From an uncultured Chloroflexales bacterium (lineage in GTDB: Bacteria; Chloroflexota; Chloroflexia; Chloroflexales; Chloroflexaceae), in assembly GCA_937925925.1 (NCBI GenBank), contig CALANA010000099.1, positions 1-35,628 of the forward strand: a DNA stretch of 35,628 bases. The letters run 5' to 3'. The notes under the pieces were generated by a model. The model made no database searches and was not told the DNA's origin. It saw only the letters and a program-made list of their open reading frames with translations. The position numbers and the translations under genes were made by a program. Each line of letters begins with the position of its first letter. The stretch's first letter is position 1. Shown here in pieces: positions 16,723 to 24,551 of the stretch.

Positions 16723-17478
16723 TTACCGCTTCGGGCTATGCGCAACACCATGATCATTGTGTACCCCAAAACTGGAGATAACGGCTGGTGTCTGGAGCAG
16801 TGCCGCAACTGCAGCATAAATGTATTGTTCATCGCGCGCATGCGGCGGGCAATCCTGTTGCCAGCGATAGACAATCCGCCCTGGCGCGGATGACAACACG
16901 AGCAACTCATCACCAAGCCGTACTGCCTCGGCCAGATCGTGCGAAACAAACAGAACGGCCAGGCCATATTCAGCCAGCAAGCGTAGCAGCAGGTCTTGTA
17001 ACTCGCGGCGGCGTCCAACATCTAAGGCACTGAACGGTTCATCCATCAGGAGCAGGTCGGCATTGATCGCCAGCGCACGTCCCAGGGCTACACGCTGCCG
17101 CATGCCCCCACTAAGTTGATGCGGATAATGCGCATGTGCTGCTCCCAGGCCAAGGCGTTCAGCGAGGTTCCAGGCAATCTGCTGCCGTACTGTGCGGCTA
17201 ACCCGGCGTGCTTTGAGGCCCAGAGCAATGTTGTCGATTGTGGTGCGCCAGGGTAACAGTCGCGGCTCTTGAAATATGTACGCTGTCTGGCGAAACTGGT
17301 TCTCAACGGTACCTTGCGCCGGTGTTATCAGTTGGGCTGCAATGTGCAACAGCGTGGTTTTCCCAGACCCCGATGGGCCAGTCAGTGCGACGACCTGCCC
17401 CGGCTTTACCTGGAAGCTGATCTGATCGACAACAACCGTTGCTCCATACCAATGACAAATATTGCTGAAGGTCAGCAT
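16723..17478 (-). CDS. ABC transporter ATPase, nitrate/sulfonate/taurine type
   Basis: The 251-residue product has all the ATPase motifs: Walker A GPSGSGKT at 34-41, Q-loop Q70 in FQEP, signature LSGGMRQR at 122-129, Walker B LLLMDEP at 142-148 and the switch His180 in VSHD. Its order and length match SsuB/TauB/NrtD-type subunits. The ATG at 17478 lies 7 nt after the permease stop, with AAGGTAG upstream, so the two are translated from one message. It powers import together with the permease at 17486-18331 and most likely the binding protein at 15288-16304. The final 40 residues diverge and carry no extra regulatory domain. Confidence 0.92.
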   Translation of the reverse strand: MLTFSNICHWYGATVVVDQISFQVKPGQVVALTGPSGSGKTTLLHIAAQLITPAQGTVENQFRQTAYIFQEPRLLPWRTTIDNIALGLKARRVSRTVRQQIAWNLAERLGLGAAHAHYPHQLSGGMRQRVALGRALAINADLLLMDEPFSALDVGRRRELQDLLLRLLAEYGLAVLFVSHDLAEAVRLGDELLVLSSAPGRIVYRWQQDCPPHARDEQYIYAAVAALLQTPAVISSFGVHNDHGVAHSPKR

Positions 17479-17485
17479 TGAAGGT

Positions 17486-18331
17486 CTACCTTACGAGTTC
17501 AGAACGCACGACGTGGTTCATTCGGTTAACCGGCATATCCATGAGCGGTGCTGGTTGACGCCAGGGTTCCAGCCAGCGCTTGAGCGGATGGAGAACCACA
17601 TACTCGAACGTAAACATAAGCAGTACCGCAACCGCGATCCAGGCCATCGCCGCCGCCGTGTCGAGATTGATACGCGCCACGGCTAGCCTGGCACCAATGC
17701 CGTTGTTTGCCGCCAACAACTCAGCCATCAACGCCACTTTCCATGCGATCCCTAGTCCTGCGATGATCACCGGGAACAGATAGGACAGCAGGTGCGGCAA
17801 GTAGATGTCGCTGATCAACATACGGCGCGGTATCCGAAAAACATAGGCCATTTCCAGCAGCGTATGGTCAACGGTGCGGGTACCTTCCAGCGCTCCGACG
17901 AACACGATAGGCAGCGTTGCGACTGCCACCGTAAACACCGGGGTACCGCCACCCATGCCGAACCAGAGTAGCGCCAGGACGATCCAGGCAATCGGTGGAA
18001 TACCCTGGAATATTGTCACCACCGGCCATACCAGCCGGCGTACCCAGAGATTGATCCCGGCTGCAATGCCCAGCATGCTGCCAGGCAGAGCGGCCAGACC
18101 AAAGCCGCCTAATGCATGTGCGGTGGTGATCAGCGCTGTGGGTATGACCTGACCCTCGATGGTTAACGTCACCAGTACGCTGACCGTTGCCCACGGTGAT
18201 GGTAACACCACGGGATTATAGACCAGTGATGCCAGGTGCCATAGCACAAGTAAGAGCGCGATGCCAGCGAGACCAGCACAGCGGGCATACCATGCTGTGT
18301 TGCGCTCCCCGTTGTTTGCTTTACCCTTCAT
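17486..18331 (-). CDS. ABC transporter permease, SsuC/TauC type
   Basis: The product is 281 residues from ATG 18331 (MKGKANNGERN). This overlaps the cupin stop by 11 nt, a coupled arrangement; the longer open frame upstream is the antisense-free overlap with the cupin gene and lacks membrane character. It has six predicted helices. The cytoplasmic coupling loop EMAYVFRIPRRMLISDIYLP with PVIIAGLGIAW corresponds to the EAA loop of BPD permeases. WHLASLVYNPVVLPSPW near the N-terminus is typical of the sulfonate/nitrate/taurine permease group. The ATPase follows after 7 nt. The imported substrate is unknown. Confidence 0.9.
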   Translation of the reverse strand: MKGKANNGERNTAWYARCAGLAGIALLLVLWHLASLVYNPVVLPSPWATVSVLVTLTIEGQVIPTALITTAHALGGFGLAALPGSMLGIAAGINLWVRRLVWPVVTIFQGIPPIAWIVLALLWFGMGGGTPVFTVAVATLPIVFVGALEGTRTVDHTLLEMAYVFRIPRRMLISDIYLPHLLSYLFPVIIAGLGIAWKVALMAELLAANNGIGARLAVARINLDTAAAMAWIAVAVLLMFTFEYVVLHPLKRWLEPWRQPAPLMDMPVNRMNHVVRSELVR

Positions 18332-18656
18332 CGTGCAATGCGGTTGATTTGAGCAGCAGCAAGAGCATAATGACCGGGGTGCGAGCGCTAATACTGTGCG
18401 GCAGGTGTGGCGGCATATGGATCCAGGTGTTGGCCTGTGCCGCAACGTCCTGCGTGCCAAGCGTCACATGCGCCTCACCCTGCACGAAATGGAGGATCGC
18501 AGCCATACTCGCCGTATGCTCTGACAACTCTTGCCCGGCTGCAAAGCCGAAGAGTACCACCTTTATCTGCGCATCCTGGTAGATCGTCCGACTGATCGTT
18601 CCATTGTCCGGTATCTCCACCTGGGTTGCCAGATCGACAAATGTCGTTGCGTCCAT
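18321..18656 (-). CDS. Small single-domain cupin
   Basis: The 111-residue product has a cupin_2-like pattern: G-QELSEHTASMAAILHFVQGE-AHVTLG (motif 1, with His and the following Gly) and NTWIHMPPHLPHSI (motif 2). Only one of the two usual motif-1 histidines is obvious, so metal binding may rest on a reduced ligand set. Small cupins of this kind (HTA...G...MPP..PH) are often found in gene neighbourhoods concerned with anaerobic respiration or nitric oxide; that is context knowledge, not shown here. It starts 14 nt after the methyltransferase stop and overlaps the permease start, so it belongs to the same operon. It may be a ligand sensor or a detoxifying oxidase; neither is proved. Confidence 0.8.
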   Translation of the reverse strand: MDATTFVDLATQVEIPDNGTISRTIYQDAQIKVVLFGFAAGQELSEHTASMAAILHFVQGEAHVTLGTQDVAAQANTWIHMPPHLPHSISARTPVIMLLLLLKSTALHDEG

Positions 18657-18670
18657 AGCCAGCGCCCTTT

Positions 18671-19489
18671 CTATTGTTCAGATTTCAGTGCCACCAGTGC
18701 AATCGCACTGAGATGGGCTTGATGTTTGCGGAACACCTGGCGCATGGCCTGCACGCGCCGACGTGCTGCGGGGTTGCACACGATGTTCCAGGCAATTCGC
18801 AGTGCCCGTCCCAGCCCTTCATCCTGGATCATACGCCGCGGTTCCAGCAAATGCATCGGTGCCGTGGCTACCGATTGCACCTGGAACCCTTCGGCTTCCA
18901 GAACCGCTCGCCATTCCGGCACCGTCAATGGTCGGGCACCAACATGAATGGCCTGCGACAGATCGTGCAAAATCGTCTCCTTCACCGTTGTGTCCAGCGT
19001 GTCTGGTACGAGGCACAACTCGTGGATGCCATAGCGCCCGCCTGGCTGCAACACGCGCCATGCCTCGCGGATAATCGCCGCTTTCTGGCCGGGCGTGTGC
19101 ATGGTGAGCATCGCCTCACCATAGATCACCGTCGCTGAGGCAGCGGGCAACCCGGTCTCTTCGGCCCGCCCGACGATGCAGCGTTGCTGGGGAGTACTCA
19201 AAGAGCGCCGCACAGTAACGGCAGCGGCCTCATCACGCTCGACCCCGATATAGGATGCAGGACGATAACGCAACGCCAGTTGTGCCGTCACTCCCAGACC
19301 GGGGGCAAACTCAACCAGCGCATCTTCAGGCCGGATAGCGAGCGCCTCCAGCATCTGCCGTGTCAACTCAAGACCACCAGGACGCAAGACCCGTTTGCCC
19401 ATCCGTGCCAGCAGCCAGTGGCCAGGCATACGTTCCAGACTCAGTCCCTCGCCGGGAAGCGCTACCTCTGTTTCGTTCGGTACACTCAT
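18671..19489 (-). CDS. Class I SAM-dependent methyltransferase
   Basis: The product is 272 residues from ATG 19489, which has AGAGGAA upstream. A longer open frame to 19687 would run into the Crp gene and has no ribosome binding site. Motif I is LVEFAPGLGVTAQLAL, motif II SYIGVERDEAA, and the post-motif segment VIYGEAMLTMHTPGQKAAII carries the expected acidic and hydrophobic residues. This is the Rossmann fold of UbiE/type 11 methyltransferases. The C-terminus (RQVFRKHQAHLSAIALVALK) is characteristic of a subgroup whose substrate I cannot name. It is the first gene of the MT-cupin-permease-ATPase set and lies directly downstream of the Crp/Fnr gene, which may control it. Confidence 0.85.
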   Translation of the reverse strand: MSVPNETEVALPGEGLSLERMPGHWLLARMGKRVLRPGGLELTRQMLEALAIRPEDALVEFAPGLGVTAQLALRYRPASYIGVERDEAAAVTVRRSLSTPQQRCIVGRAEETGLPAASATVIYGEAMLTMHTPGQKAAIIREAWRVLQPGGRYGIHELCLVPDTLDTTVKETILHDLSQAIHVGARPLTVPEWRAVLEAEGFQVQSVATAPMHLLEPRRMIQDEGLGRALRIAWNIVCNPAARRRVQAMRQVFRKHQAHLSAIALVALKSEQ

Positions 19490-19643
19490 TGACCGTTCCT
19501 CTCGTTCCGTTATTGATATGGCAGTTAGCATACCCCAGATCAACGGCGCTGTCTTTGCAAAAGTGCAACCATGTACCACTTTTTTCAGGTTTGCCTGTAA
19601 ATCAGGCTGATATGTTCTGTAGTATTCTGGTGATCCCGAACAT

Positions 19644-20351
19644 TTACCGGAGTGGAGCAGGAATTTCTGGTGGCATATCCTCGGCAATAACCATCAGACG
19701 ATGCGGCTCACGGATCAGCAACCGTTCACGCCGTGATTCGAGCAAGCCCTGTTTCTCCCACTTACTGACGATGCGACTGACGCTATACAGGTTGGTACCG
19801 GTCATTTCAGCGACATCCTGGCGCGAAAGCGGCATGTTAATCAGGATCCCACCCTCAACGTTGCGCCCGACCTGTTGCCCTAGTCGTACCAGTGCCCGCG
19901 CCACACGCCGTTCGACGCGCTCGGTCGCCAGTTCCCGGTATTGTGTTTGCAGTTCGACCAGGTGTCCTGCAACCAGACGCAATGCCCGCAATGCCAGCAC
20001 CGGATAGCGCTCAATCAATTGCCGTAGCGTGGCGTGATCCCATACCAGGGCCACACAGTCATGCACCGCCTGGGCTGCCAGGGGATAGGTTGCCTGTTCG
20101 AGTGCGGCAATGATGCCGATGCCGTCCTGCGGCCCCACAAAGCGCAAGATGACTTGCTCGCCCGTGGCGGTCACCTGCATCAGCCGCACGCTCCCCTCCA
20201 GCAGCAGATAAAAGTGGGTGGCCGGATCGTCCTGGTGAAAGAAAAAGGCATGGCGTTCAATCAGGCACGTCTGCGCTGCCTGCTCGATCATCGTGAGCGC
20301 CGACGCATCGAGATCATAAAAAAAGGGTATCTGTTGAAGATGGTGTACCAT
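19644..20351 (-). CDS. Crp/Fnr-family transcriptional regulator
   Basis: The product is 235 residues from ATG 20351 (MVHHLQQIPFFYDLD). The N-terminal cyclic-nucleotide-binding fold is seen in FFFHQDDPATHFYLLLEGSV and QVILRFVGPQDGIG. A long C-helix follows, then a winged helix-turn-helix at about 175-205 (LSRQDVAEMTGTNLYSVSRI) with the family's S-R-x-x-S recognition pattern. There is no N-terminal four-cysteine cluster, so it is not an oxygen-sensing FNR sensu stricto. A haem or NO sensor of the DNR type, or another ligand, is possible. The ribosome binding site is weak. It lies upstream of the methyltransferase in the same direction, with 154 nt between them, and is the obvious candidate regulator of the block and perhaps of the facing respiratory operon. 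Confidence 0.9.
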   Translation of the reverse strand: MVHHLQQIPFFYDLDASALTMIEQAAQTCLIERHAFFFHQDDPATHFYLLLEGSVRLMQVTATGEQVILRFVGPQDGIGIIAALEQATYPLAAQAVHDCVALVWDHATLRQLIERYPVLALRALRLVAGHLVELQTQYRELATERVERRVARALVRLGQQVGRNVEGGILINMPLSRQDVAEMTGTNLYSVSRIVSKWEKQGLLESRRERLLIREPHRLMVIAEDMPPEIPAPLR

Positions 20352-20446
20352 AACCAGACTGATAACATGCGCTAGACCAGCGATATAGCAGGGTATGCTG
20401 CGTATCACCGGTGCTGATGTTTTGATGACATCCTATTGCATACGTT

Positions 20447-20560
20447 TATACAGCAATCCTCTCTCTGTTGTGAAGTCCCGAAGTTCCGGCTTTCGCCGGG
20501 ATCTTGCTCCGTCCAGGCGAAAGCCGGAACTCCCATTTACAATTGCAATAGGCTTACTAT
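20447..20560 (+). mobile_element. MITE-like element, AGCAATCCT / AGGCTTACTAT ends
   Basis: The left end TATACAGCAATCCT and right end AATAGGCTTACTAT are imperfect inverted repeats matching those of 24306-24462. The interior contains a 16-bp inverted repeat AGTTCCGGCTTTCGCC (20482-20497) / GGCGAAAGCCGGAACT (20516-20531). There is no coding capacity. Confidence 0.55.
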
Positions 20561-20659
20561 CATATTATACTATACATATTATTATTATTTGTCAATACTA
20601 AAATACTGGACACCTGTTCCCATCTAGGGGGGAGAGCTTCTATCGTCAGCGTTCATGGT

Positions 20660-20991
20660 GCGCCGTAGCGCGCGGGCGTCGCGCCGCGTTGCCGCCTCAT
20701 CGAGGGCAAGATGTCCTCACTCCCAGGGAATACAGGCATCCCGCCCGCCACGCCTGGGCGCGCGGGCGTCCCGCTCGCCATCACGATGGTGCGCCTGGAC
20801 GTGCGGGCGTCCCGCCCGCTGGAGACCTGGGCACGCGGGCGTCCCGCTCGCCATCACGATGGTGCGCCTGGGCGCGCGGGCGTCCCGCCCGCCACGGCTG
20901 GGCGCGCGGGCGTCCCGCCCGCCATCACCCACGTGCGGGCACGCTGCCTACGCGCCCAGGCGGGCATGTTCCCTTGAGTGTGAACAGGTAC
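20660..20991 (+). repeat. GC-rich repeat cluster GCGGGCGTCCCGCxCGCC
   Basis: At least five units of GCGCGGGCGTCCCGCYCGCC occur between about 20758 and 20925, some joined by CATCACGATGGTGCGCCTGG. A less regular start is near 20660. The right end GAGTGTGAACAGGTAC is the inverse of the GTACCTGTTTAC / GTACGTGTTCAC end of the elements at 2552, 3037 and 28522, so this is probably an expanded member of that family in the opposite orientation. Confidence 0.75.
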
Positions 20992-21066
20992 TGCGCAAGA
21001 TATGCCACGCTGCCGCAGGGGAAAAGGCTACACCGCCACCACGTCACTCGTATACCTGACACGGCA

Positions 21067-21106
21067 GAACGCCGAGGAAAGCGCATTGCTGTGTTCCTCG
21101 GCGTTC
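21067..21106 (-). terminator. 13-bp hairpin downstream of the SPW gene
   Basis: GAACGCCGAGGAA (21067-21079) pairs perfectly with TTCCTCGGCGTTC (21094-21106) around a 14-nt loop, about 45 nt past the stop codon of the minus-strand SPW gene. No T-run follows on the minus strand, so termination strength is uncertain. Confidence 0.45.
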
Positions 21107-21151
21107 GTCGACGGTAAACAATCCTATGACCGTCTTTCTTCTACCTGCGCG

Positions 21152-22417
21152 TTACTCGCTTTTGTCAGGCAGACCAAACGCCTGCCCCCACAACGTCTGT
21201 ACGCTGGTCTGTAGCCATGTCCAGACATCGGTGACAAACGCACCGACATTGTCGGTATCAGGTGCGGTGACCAGTGTATAGGTAGCCAGCAGCACGGTGG
21301 CAATGCCGGTGATAATGCTCAGGCCAAACAACACACTGTCCGTAGGATAACCGAGGAGAAACGCAGCAGCGATGGCCCAGATACCGGCCAGCGCCAGCAG
21401 ACCACTCAGCAATTGTCCCAGTCCAGCACGAACATACCGATAACTGATGATGCTCAACACACTAAACAGGGCGATCGCCACACCGGCAATAACCGCACTC
21501 TGACCGATAGCGCCGCTCATATCGTCAACAGGCGTCATCATTGCCACGGTCAGCAGCAGCAGGCCGAGTACCGTTCCGAACAGACCCAGTTGTACATCCA
21601 GGCTCCGCAGCACTTCACTGCCCATCAACGTCGCCAGCAGCGGCTCTTCATCGTCCGCTGGAGGTAGGGTGAGCAAGGCATACGTTGCCACCAGCACCGT
21701 CACGACTCCGGTAATGATCGTGATCACAAACAGCGGGCTATCCTGTGGAGTTGACAACACGAACGACTTGATCACTGCCCACAGCCCCAGCCCAATGGTT
21801 GCCCATCCGAGCAGTTGCAGCACCTGTTTGCGCAGATAATCAACCCCAAACGCGCCAACCGCGCTCAATACCAGCAAGACCGATCCGAGCAAGATAGTGT
21901 TGCGCCCTAGCACGGCCTGCTCTTCACTGGTAAACAACAGCACGGAGATAATCAATCCCAGGCCAGCCACAATACCGAGTATCCCCGGCCATCCCTTCCA
22001 GGTGGCCGTAAAGATCTGCGCCGACGTTTTGCTCGTATCGGCCACCGGGGTCTGATTGGTCAACCCGTAGCCGGCCAGCGCTGCGGTGACAATACCGGTA
22101 ATCACCACCACCCGTAGCAGCGCACTCTCGAGCGGATAGCCAAACAGAAACGGCGAGATCAGCGCCCACAACCCGGCCAGTGCCATCAAGCCGCCAAAGA
22201 CCTGCACCGCTGTGGTACGGAGATGGCCCATACCAAAACCGCTTACCGCCCCACAGATCGCGACGATCAGTCCTGTAAGAATGAGATGACCTATTGGCGC
22301 ATCAACGTTATACAGAACTGGCGCAACCATCAACAGCAGTCCCAACACAATTCCGACCATCCCGTACCATGCTCCTGGCGATTGAGCCGACGACGGGTTC
22401 GACACTCGCGTATACAT
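21152..22417 (-). CDS. Polytopic membrane protein with three tandem SPW repeats
   Basis: The 421-residue product begins at ATG 22417 behind AAGGAGGAACC. It consists of three homologous units of about 125-140 residues, each with roughly four helices. Each ends in a GLWA-type motif followed by a helix and an ITGIVT-like segment: GLWALISPFLFGYP then VVVITGIVTAALAGY; GLWAVIKSFVLSTP then ITIITGVVTVLVATY; GIWAIAAAFLLGYP then LSIITGIATVLLATY. This matches the SPW repeat family (W-x(n)-SPW-like). No enzymatic residues are visible and the role of SPW proteins is unknown. It is divergent from the glycosyltransferase gene across about 270 nt. The triplication is cleaner than in most family members, which usually have one or two units. 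Confidence 0.75.
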   Translation of the reverse strand: MYTRVSNPSSAQSPGAWYGMVGIVLGLLLMVAPVLYNVDAPIGHLILTGLIVAICGAVSGFGMGHLRTTAVQVFGGLMALAGLWALISPFLFGYPLESALLRVVVITGIVTAALAGYGLTNQTPVADTSKTSAQIFTATWKGWPGILGIVAGLGLIISVLLFTSEEQAVLGRNTILLGSVLLVLSAVGAFGVDYLRKQVLQLLGWATIGLGLWAVIKSFVLSTPQDSPLFVITIITGVVTVLVATYALLTLPPADDEEPLLATLMGSEVLRSLDVQLGLFGTVLGLLLLTVAMMTPVDDMSGAIGQSAVIAGVAIALFSVLSIISYRYVRAGLGQLLSGLLALAGIWAIAAAFLLGYPTDSVLFGLSIITGIATVLLATYTLVTAPDTDNVGAFVTDVWTWLQTSVQTLWGQAFGLPDKSE

Positions 22418-22547
22418 CGTGGTTCCTCCTTCTTGAATAAGCGTATACCCGTATTGTCGCTGCTGGACTCCGAGTCCGGCCCCAACAAAATTGTATACCT
22501 CTACAATACCATAACTTTGTGTTTATAGTAAAGTACTTTTTCCACAT

Positions 22548-22568
22548 ATGACAGAAAAAGACTGTCAT
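22548..22568. promoter_or_regulatory. Dyad in the divergent SPW-glycosyltransferase spacer
   Basis: ATGACAG (22548-22554) and CTGTCAT (22562-22568) form a perfect 7-bp inverted repeat with a 7-nt spacer, about 130 nt from either gene start in an AT-rich promoter region. It could be an operator for one or both genes. The promoters themselves are not clear by eye. Confidence 0.3.
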
Positions 22569-22690
22569 CGATACATTGATTGCCAATCGGCATAGCGGTG
22601 TCGCGTACGACTCACATGCTATTCTCCCACATGTTACAATACTGGCAGAACGCGAAGATAAGGTTCGCTATCAGCATAAGGAAAAAAACT

Positions 22691-23707
22691 ATGGAGACGA
22701 CACTCTCACAAATTGCACCGCAAGCCATCCATCTGAACAACTCGTCCGCTCCCATGTTCTCGGTCGTCGCTCCCGTGTTCAATGAAGAGCAACTGTTGCC
22801 TGAATTTTATCGCCGCACCGTGGCCGCGTTGGAACCACTGAACGAGCCGTTCGAGATCGTCCTGGTCAACGACGGTTCGCGGGATCGTTCACCGGAAATT
22901 ATGCGCGAGCTGCATGCCCAGGATGCCCGTGTCAAGGTTATCAATTTCTCGCGCAATTTTGGACACCAGTTGGCAATCACTGCCGGGGCCGACTATGCTC
23001 AGGGTCAGGCGGTGGTGGTGATCGACTCGGATTTGCAAGATCCACCGGAGGTTATTCCCGATCTGATCCGCCGCTGGCAAGAGGGATACCAGGTCGTCTA
23101 TGGCGTACGCACTGAACGCGCCGGAGAGACCTGGTTTAAGAAGGCTACGGCGTCGTTCTTCTATCGCCTGATTGCCAGCATCACCAGCGTGGACATTCCG
23201 GTAGATACGGGCGACTTTCGGCTGATGGATCGGTGTGTGGTCAATGCGCTCAAGGAGGTGCGCGAATATAACCGCTTTATGCGTGGGCTATCGGTCTGGG
23301 TGGGCTTCAAGCAGACCGGAGTGCCCTATAAACGCGACGCACGCAAGGTGGGTGAAACCAAATATCCCTTGCGGAAAATGTTGCGGTTTGCCTTTGATGG
23401 CATCACCAGTTTCTCATACCTGCCGCTGCAACTCGCCACGTATACTGGCTTTCTAGTCACAGCCTTGAGTCTGCTGGGCATTATTGCCACGATTATTTTG
23501 CGGCTTATTCCCGGCGTGTATGCCTTTGAAGGTCAGGCGACAACGCTGGTCATGGTGCTGTTTCTAGGTGGGGTGCAACTGATCTTCCTGGGGATCATTG
23601 GCGAATACCTGGGACGCATCTACGACGAGGTGAAGCACCGCCCGCTCTACATTGTAGCCGAGGCGCTGGGCTTTGAGGAGGCCTCCGGCAAGAGTCGGGC
23701 TGAATAA
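22691..23707 (+). CDS. GT2 polyprenyl-phosphate glycosyltransferase (GtrB/DPM1-like)
   Basis: The product is 338 residues from ATG 22691 ([12 protein letters not shown]), chosen because AAGGA lies just upstream; an earlier in-frame ATG at 22580 has none. The catalytic domain contains [26 protein letters not shown] and [15 protein letters not shown], giving the nucleotide-sugar and DxD metal sites. [10 protein letters not shown] and [11 protein letters not shown] follow, as in dolichol/undecaprenyl-phosphate transferases. Two C-terminal membrane helices (about 265-290 and 300-325) match the GtrB/CsbB branch. It would move a sugar from a nucleotide donor to a lipid phosphate on the cytoplasmic face, feeding cell-surface glycosylation. 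It is transcribed alone. Confidence 0.92.
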   Translation: METTLSQIAPQAIHLNNSSAPMFSVVAPVFNEEQLLPEFYRRTVAALEPLNEPFEIVLVNDGSRDRSPEIMRELHAQDARVKVINFSRNFGHQLAITAGADYAQGQAVVVIDSDLQDPPEVIPDLIRRWQEGYQVVYGVRTERAGETWFKKATASFFYRLIASITSVDIPVDTGDFRLMDRCVVNALKEVREYNRFMRGLSVWVGFKQTGVPYKRDARKVGETKYPLRKMLRFAFDGITSFSYLPLQLATYTGFLVTALSLLGIIATIILRLIPGVYAFEGQATTLVMVLFLGGVQLIFLGIIGEYLGRIYDEVKHRPLYIVAEALGFEEASGKSRAE

Positions 23708-23709
23708 GA

Positions 23710-23767
23710 CGTTGGGGCGTTGTGAACCGTGATTATGCCCCAACGCCTCCACATAGGCCAGTTTTTT
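23710..23767 (+). terminator. Possible terminator of the glycosyltransferase gene
   Basis: CGTTGGGGC (23710-23718) pairs with GCCCCAACG (23737-23745) right after the stop codon. The TTTTTT run is 15 nt further on, so it is only a weak match to an intrinsic terminator. Confidence 0.35.
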
Positions 23768-23774
23768 GACATAT

Positions 23775-24045
23775 TCAGGACGTACGCAGTCGCGTGAACC
23801 ATACATCTTTTTAGCCTATGAAAGGGACTCTTTTTTTCCGCCACATTTTCGCCTACGACGAAAATGTGGCGGAAAAAGAAGACAACGTATCGCTCTGCCC
23901 CGTTCGGCTTCGCTCAGAGCCTGCCCCGTTCGGCTTCGCTCAGAGCCTGCCCCGTTCGACTGCGCTCAGGGCAAGCTCTGAGCGTCGTCGAAGGGGTACA
24001 CTCCGGCGAAAAGGCGAGATAACCAGACCACCGCGTACGTCCTGA
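23775..24045 (+). mobile_element. 271-bp MITE-like element with TCAGGACGTACGC ends
   Basis: The ends TCAGGACGTACGCAGT (23775-23790) and ACCGCGTACGTCCTGA (24030-24045) are inverted repeats with one mismatch in 16. The interior has a 19-bp perfect hairpin (23833-23877) and three CGTTCGNCTNCGCTCAGxGC modules in tandem (about 23900-23975), followed by an inverted copy (about 23974-24000). There is no transposase gene. A single right-end copy of the same terminus occurs at about 33521-33540. Confidence 0.65.
23833..23877 (+). repeat. 19-bp hairpin with 7-nt loop, copy 1
   Basis: TTTTTCCGCCACATTTTCG (23833-23851) pairs perfectly with 23859-23877 around CCTACGA. It is next to the CGTTCGGCTTCGCTCAGAGC modules and has the same geometry as 25701-25745. 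Confidence 0.9.
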
Positions 24046-24305
24046 TATTTACAAAACTTACGTGGTTGCTCGAACAAAACGTCTTTTTCGACGATGTGTA
24101 CCCTGAGCGAAGCCGAAGGGAGAAGGTCGGTATATGGTCTCTTTTCGATTCTACTTTAGTGTCTATCAGGACAAGTATCAGCGCAGCAGTGCGCGTCTCG
24201 CATCTATCGCCTCAGTTCCCATTTCCCACGTTGTTGCAACAACATTCATGCGGGCAGCGTCTGATTCAACAGGAGTGGTGCTGTATACATGAGCAGAGGT
24301 TACAA

Positions 24306-24462
24306 ATATAGCAATCCTAAACGAGTTATAAAAAACCGGAGTCCAGGCTAAAGTCTCGACGGAACGCTATCCAGGCGAAAGCCTGGACTCCGGGTTACCT
24401 TTGGAACGCTATCCAGGCGAAAGCCTGGACTCCGGGTTACCTTTGGGATAGGCTTGCTATAT
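24306..24462 (+). mobile_element. 157-bp MITE-like element, ATATAGCAATCCTA ends
   Basis: The ends ATATAGCAATCCTA (24306-24319) and TAGGCTTGCTATAT (24449-24462) are 14-bp inverted repeats with one mismatch. Inside, a 42-bp unit beginning GGAACGCTATCCAGGCGAAA is repeated at 24361 and 24403. Each unit contains the hairpin CCAGGC-GAAA-GCCTGG, which carries a GNRA-type tetraloop. Confidence 0.65.
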
Positions 24463-24482
24463 GTTGATTACAGAATGTCGAG

Positions 24483-24488
24483 TATAAT
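24483..24488 (+). promoter_or_regulatory. Likely -10 box of the SPFH gene
   Basis: TATAAT at 24483-24488, 63 nt before the ATG at 24552. The -35 position falls on the right end of the miniature element (24449-24462). The best nearby hexamer, TTGATT at 24464-24469, is only 13 nt away, so the promoter is either -35-weak or activator-dependent. Confidence 0.4.
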
Positions 24489-24551
24489 GGGCTTCAAGAA
24501 TTTATAATACAAGAGTGACATAAAATGTGTGATATAAAAAAGGAGTAAGTC

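Larger units (their letters stand above)
20352..21151. other. Non-coding region with repeats
   Basis: About 800 nt between the Crp gene and the SPW gene. It contains a miniature element (20447-20560), an AT-rich stretch, the GC-rich repeat cluster (20660-20991) and a terminator-like hairpin (21067-21106). The ORFs across the GC-rich cluster are repeat read-through and lack ribosome binding sites. Confidence 0.6.
23708..24551. other. Non-coding region built of miniature elements
   Basis: The 844 nt between the glycosyltransferase and SPFH genes hold a dyad after the first gene, a 271-bp MITE-like element, a stray CCTGAGCGAAGCCGAAGGG module at 24102-24120, an unremarkable stretch to about 24300, and a second MITE-like element (24306-24462). 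No gene is supported. Confidence 0.6.

Noticed and set aside
16449..17021. 190-codon minus-strand ORF over the ABC gap
   Set aside because: It runs through the palindromes and overlaps the ATPase gene in another frame; no family likeness.
19490..19643. FNR box between the Crp and methyltransferase genes
   Set aside because: TTGAT and ATCAA half-sites are both present but about 20 nt apart instead of 4, so they do not form a standard site.
20655..21117. ORFs of 134 and 142 codons over the GC-rich repeat cluster
   Set aside because: They translate the GCGGGCGTCCCGC repeat (RASRPPRLGA-type peptides) and have no start signal.
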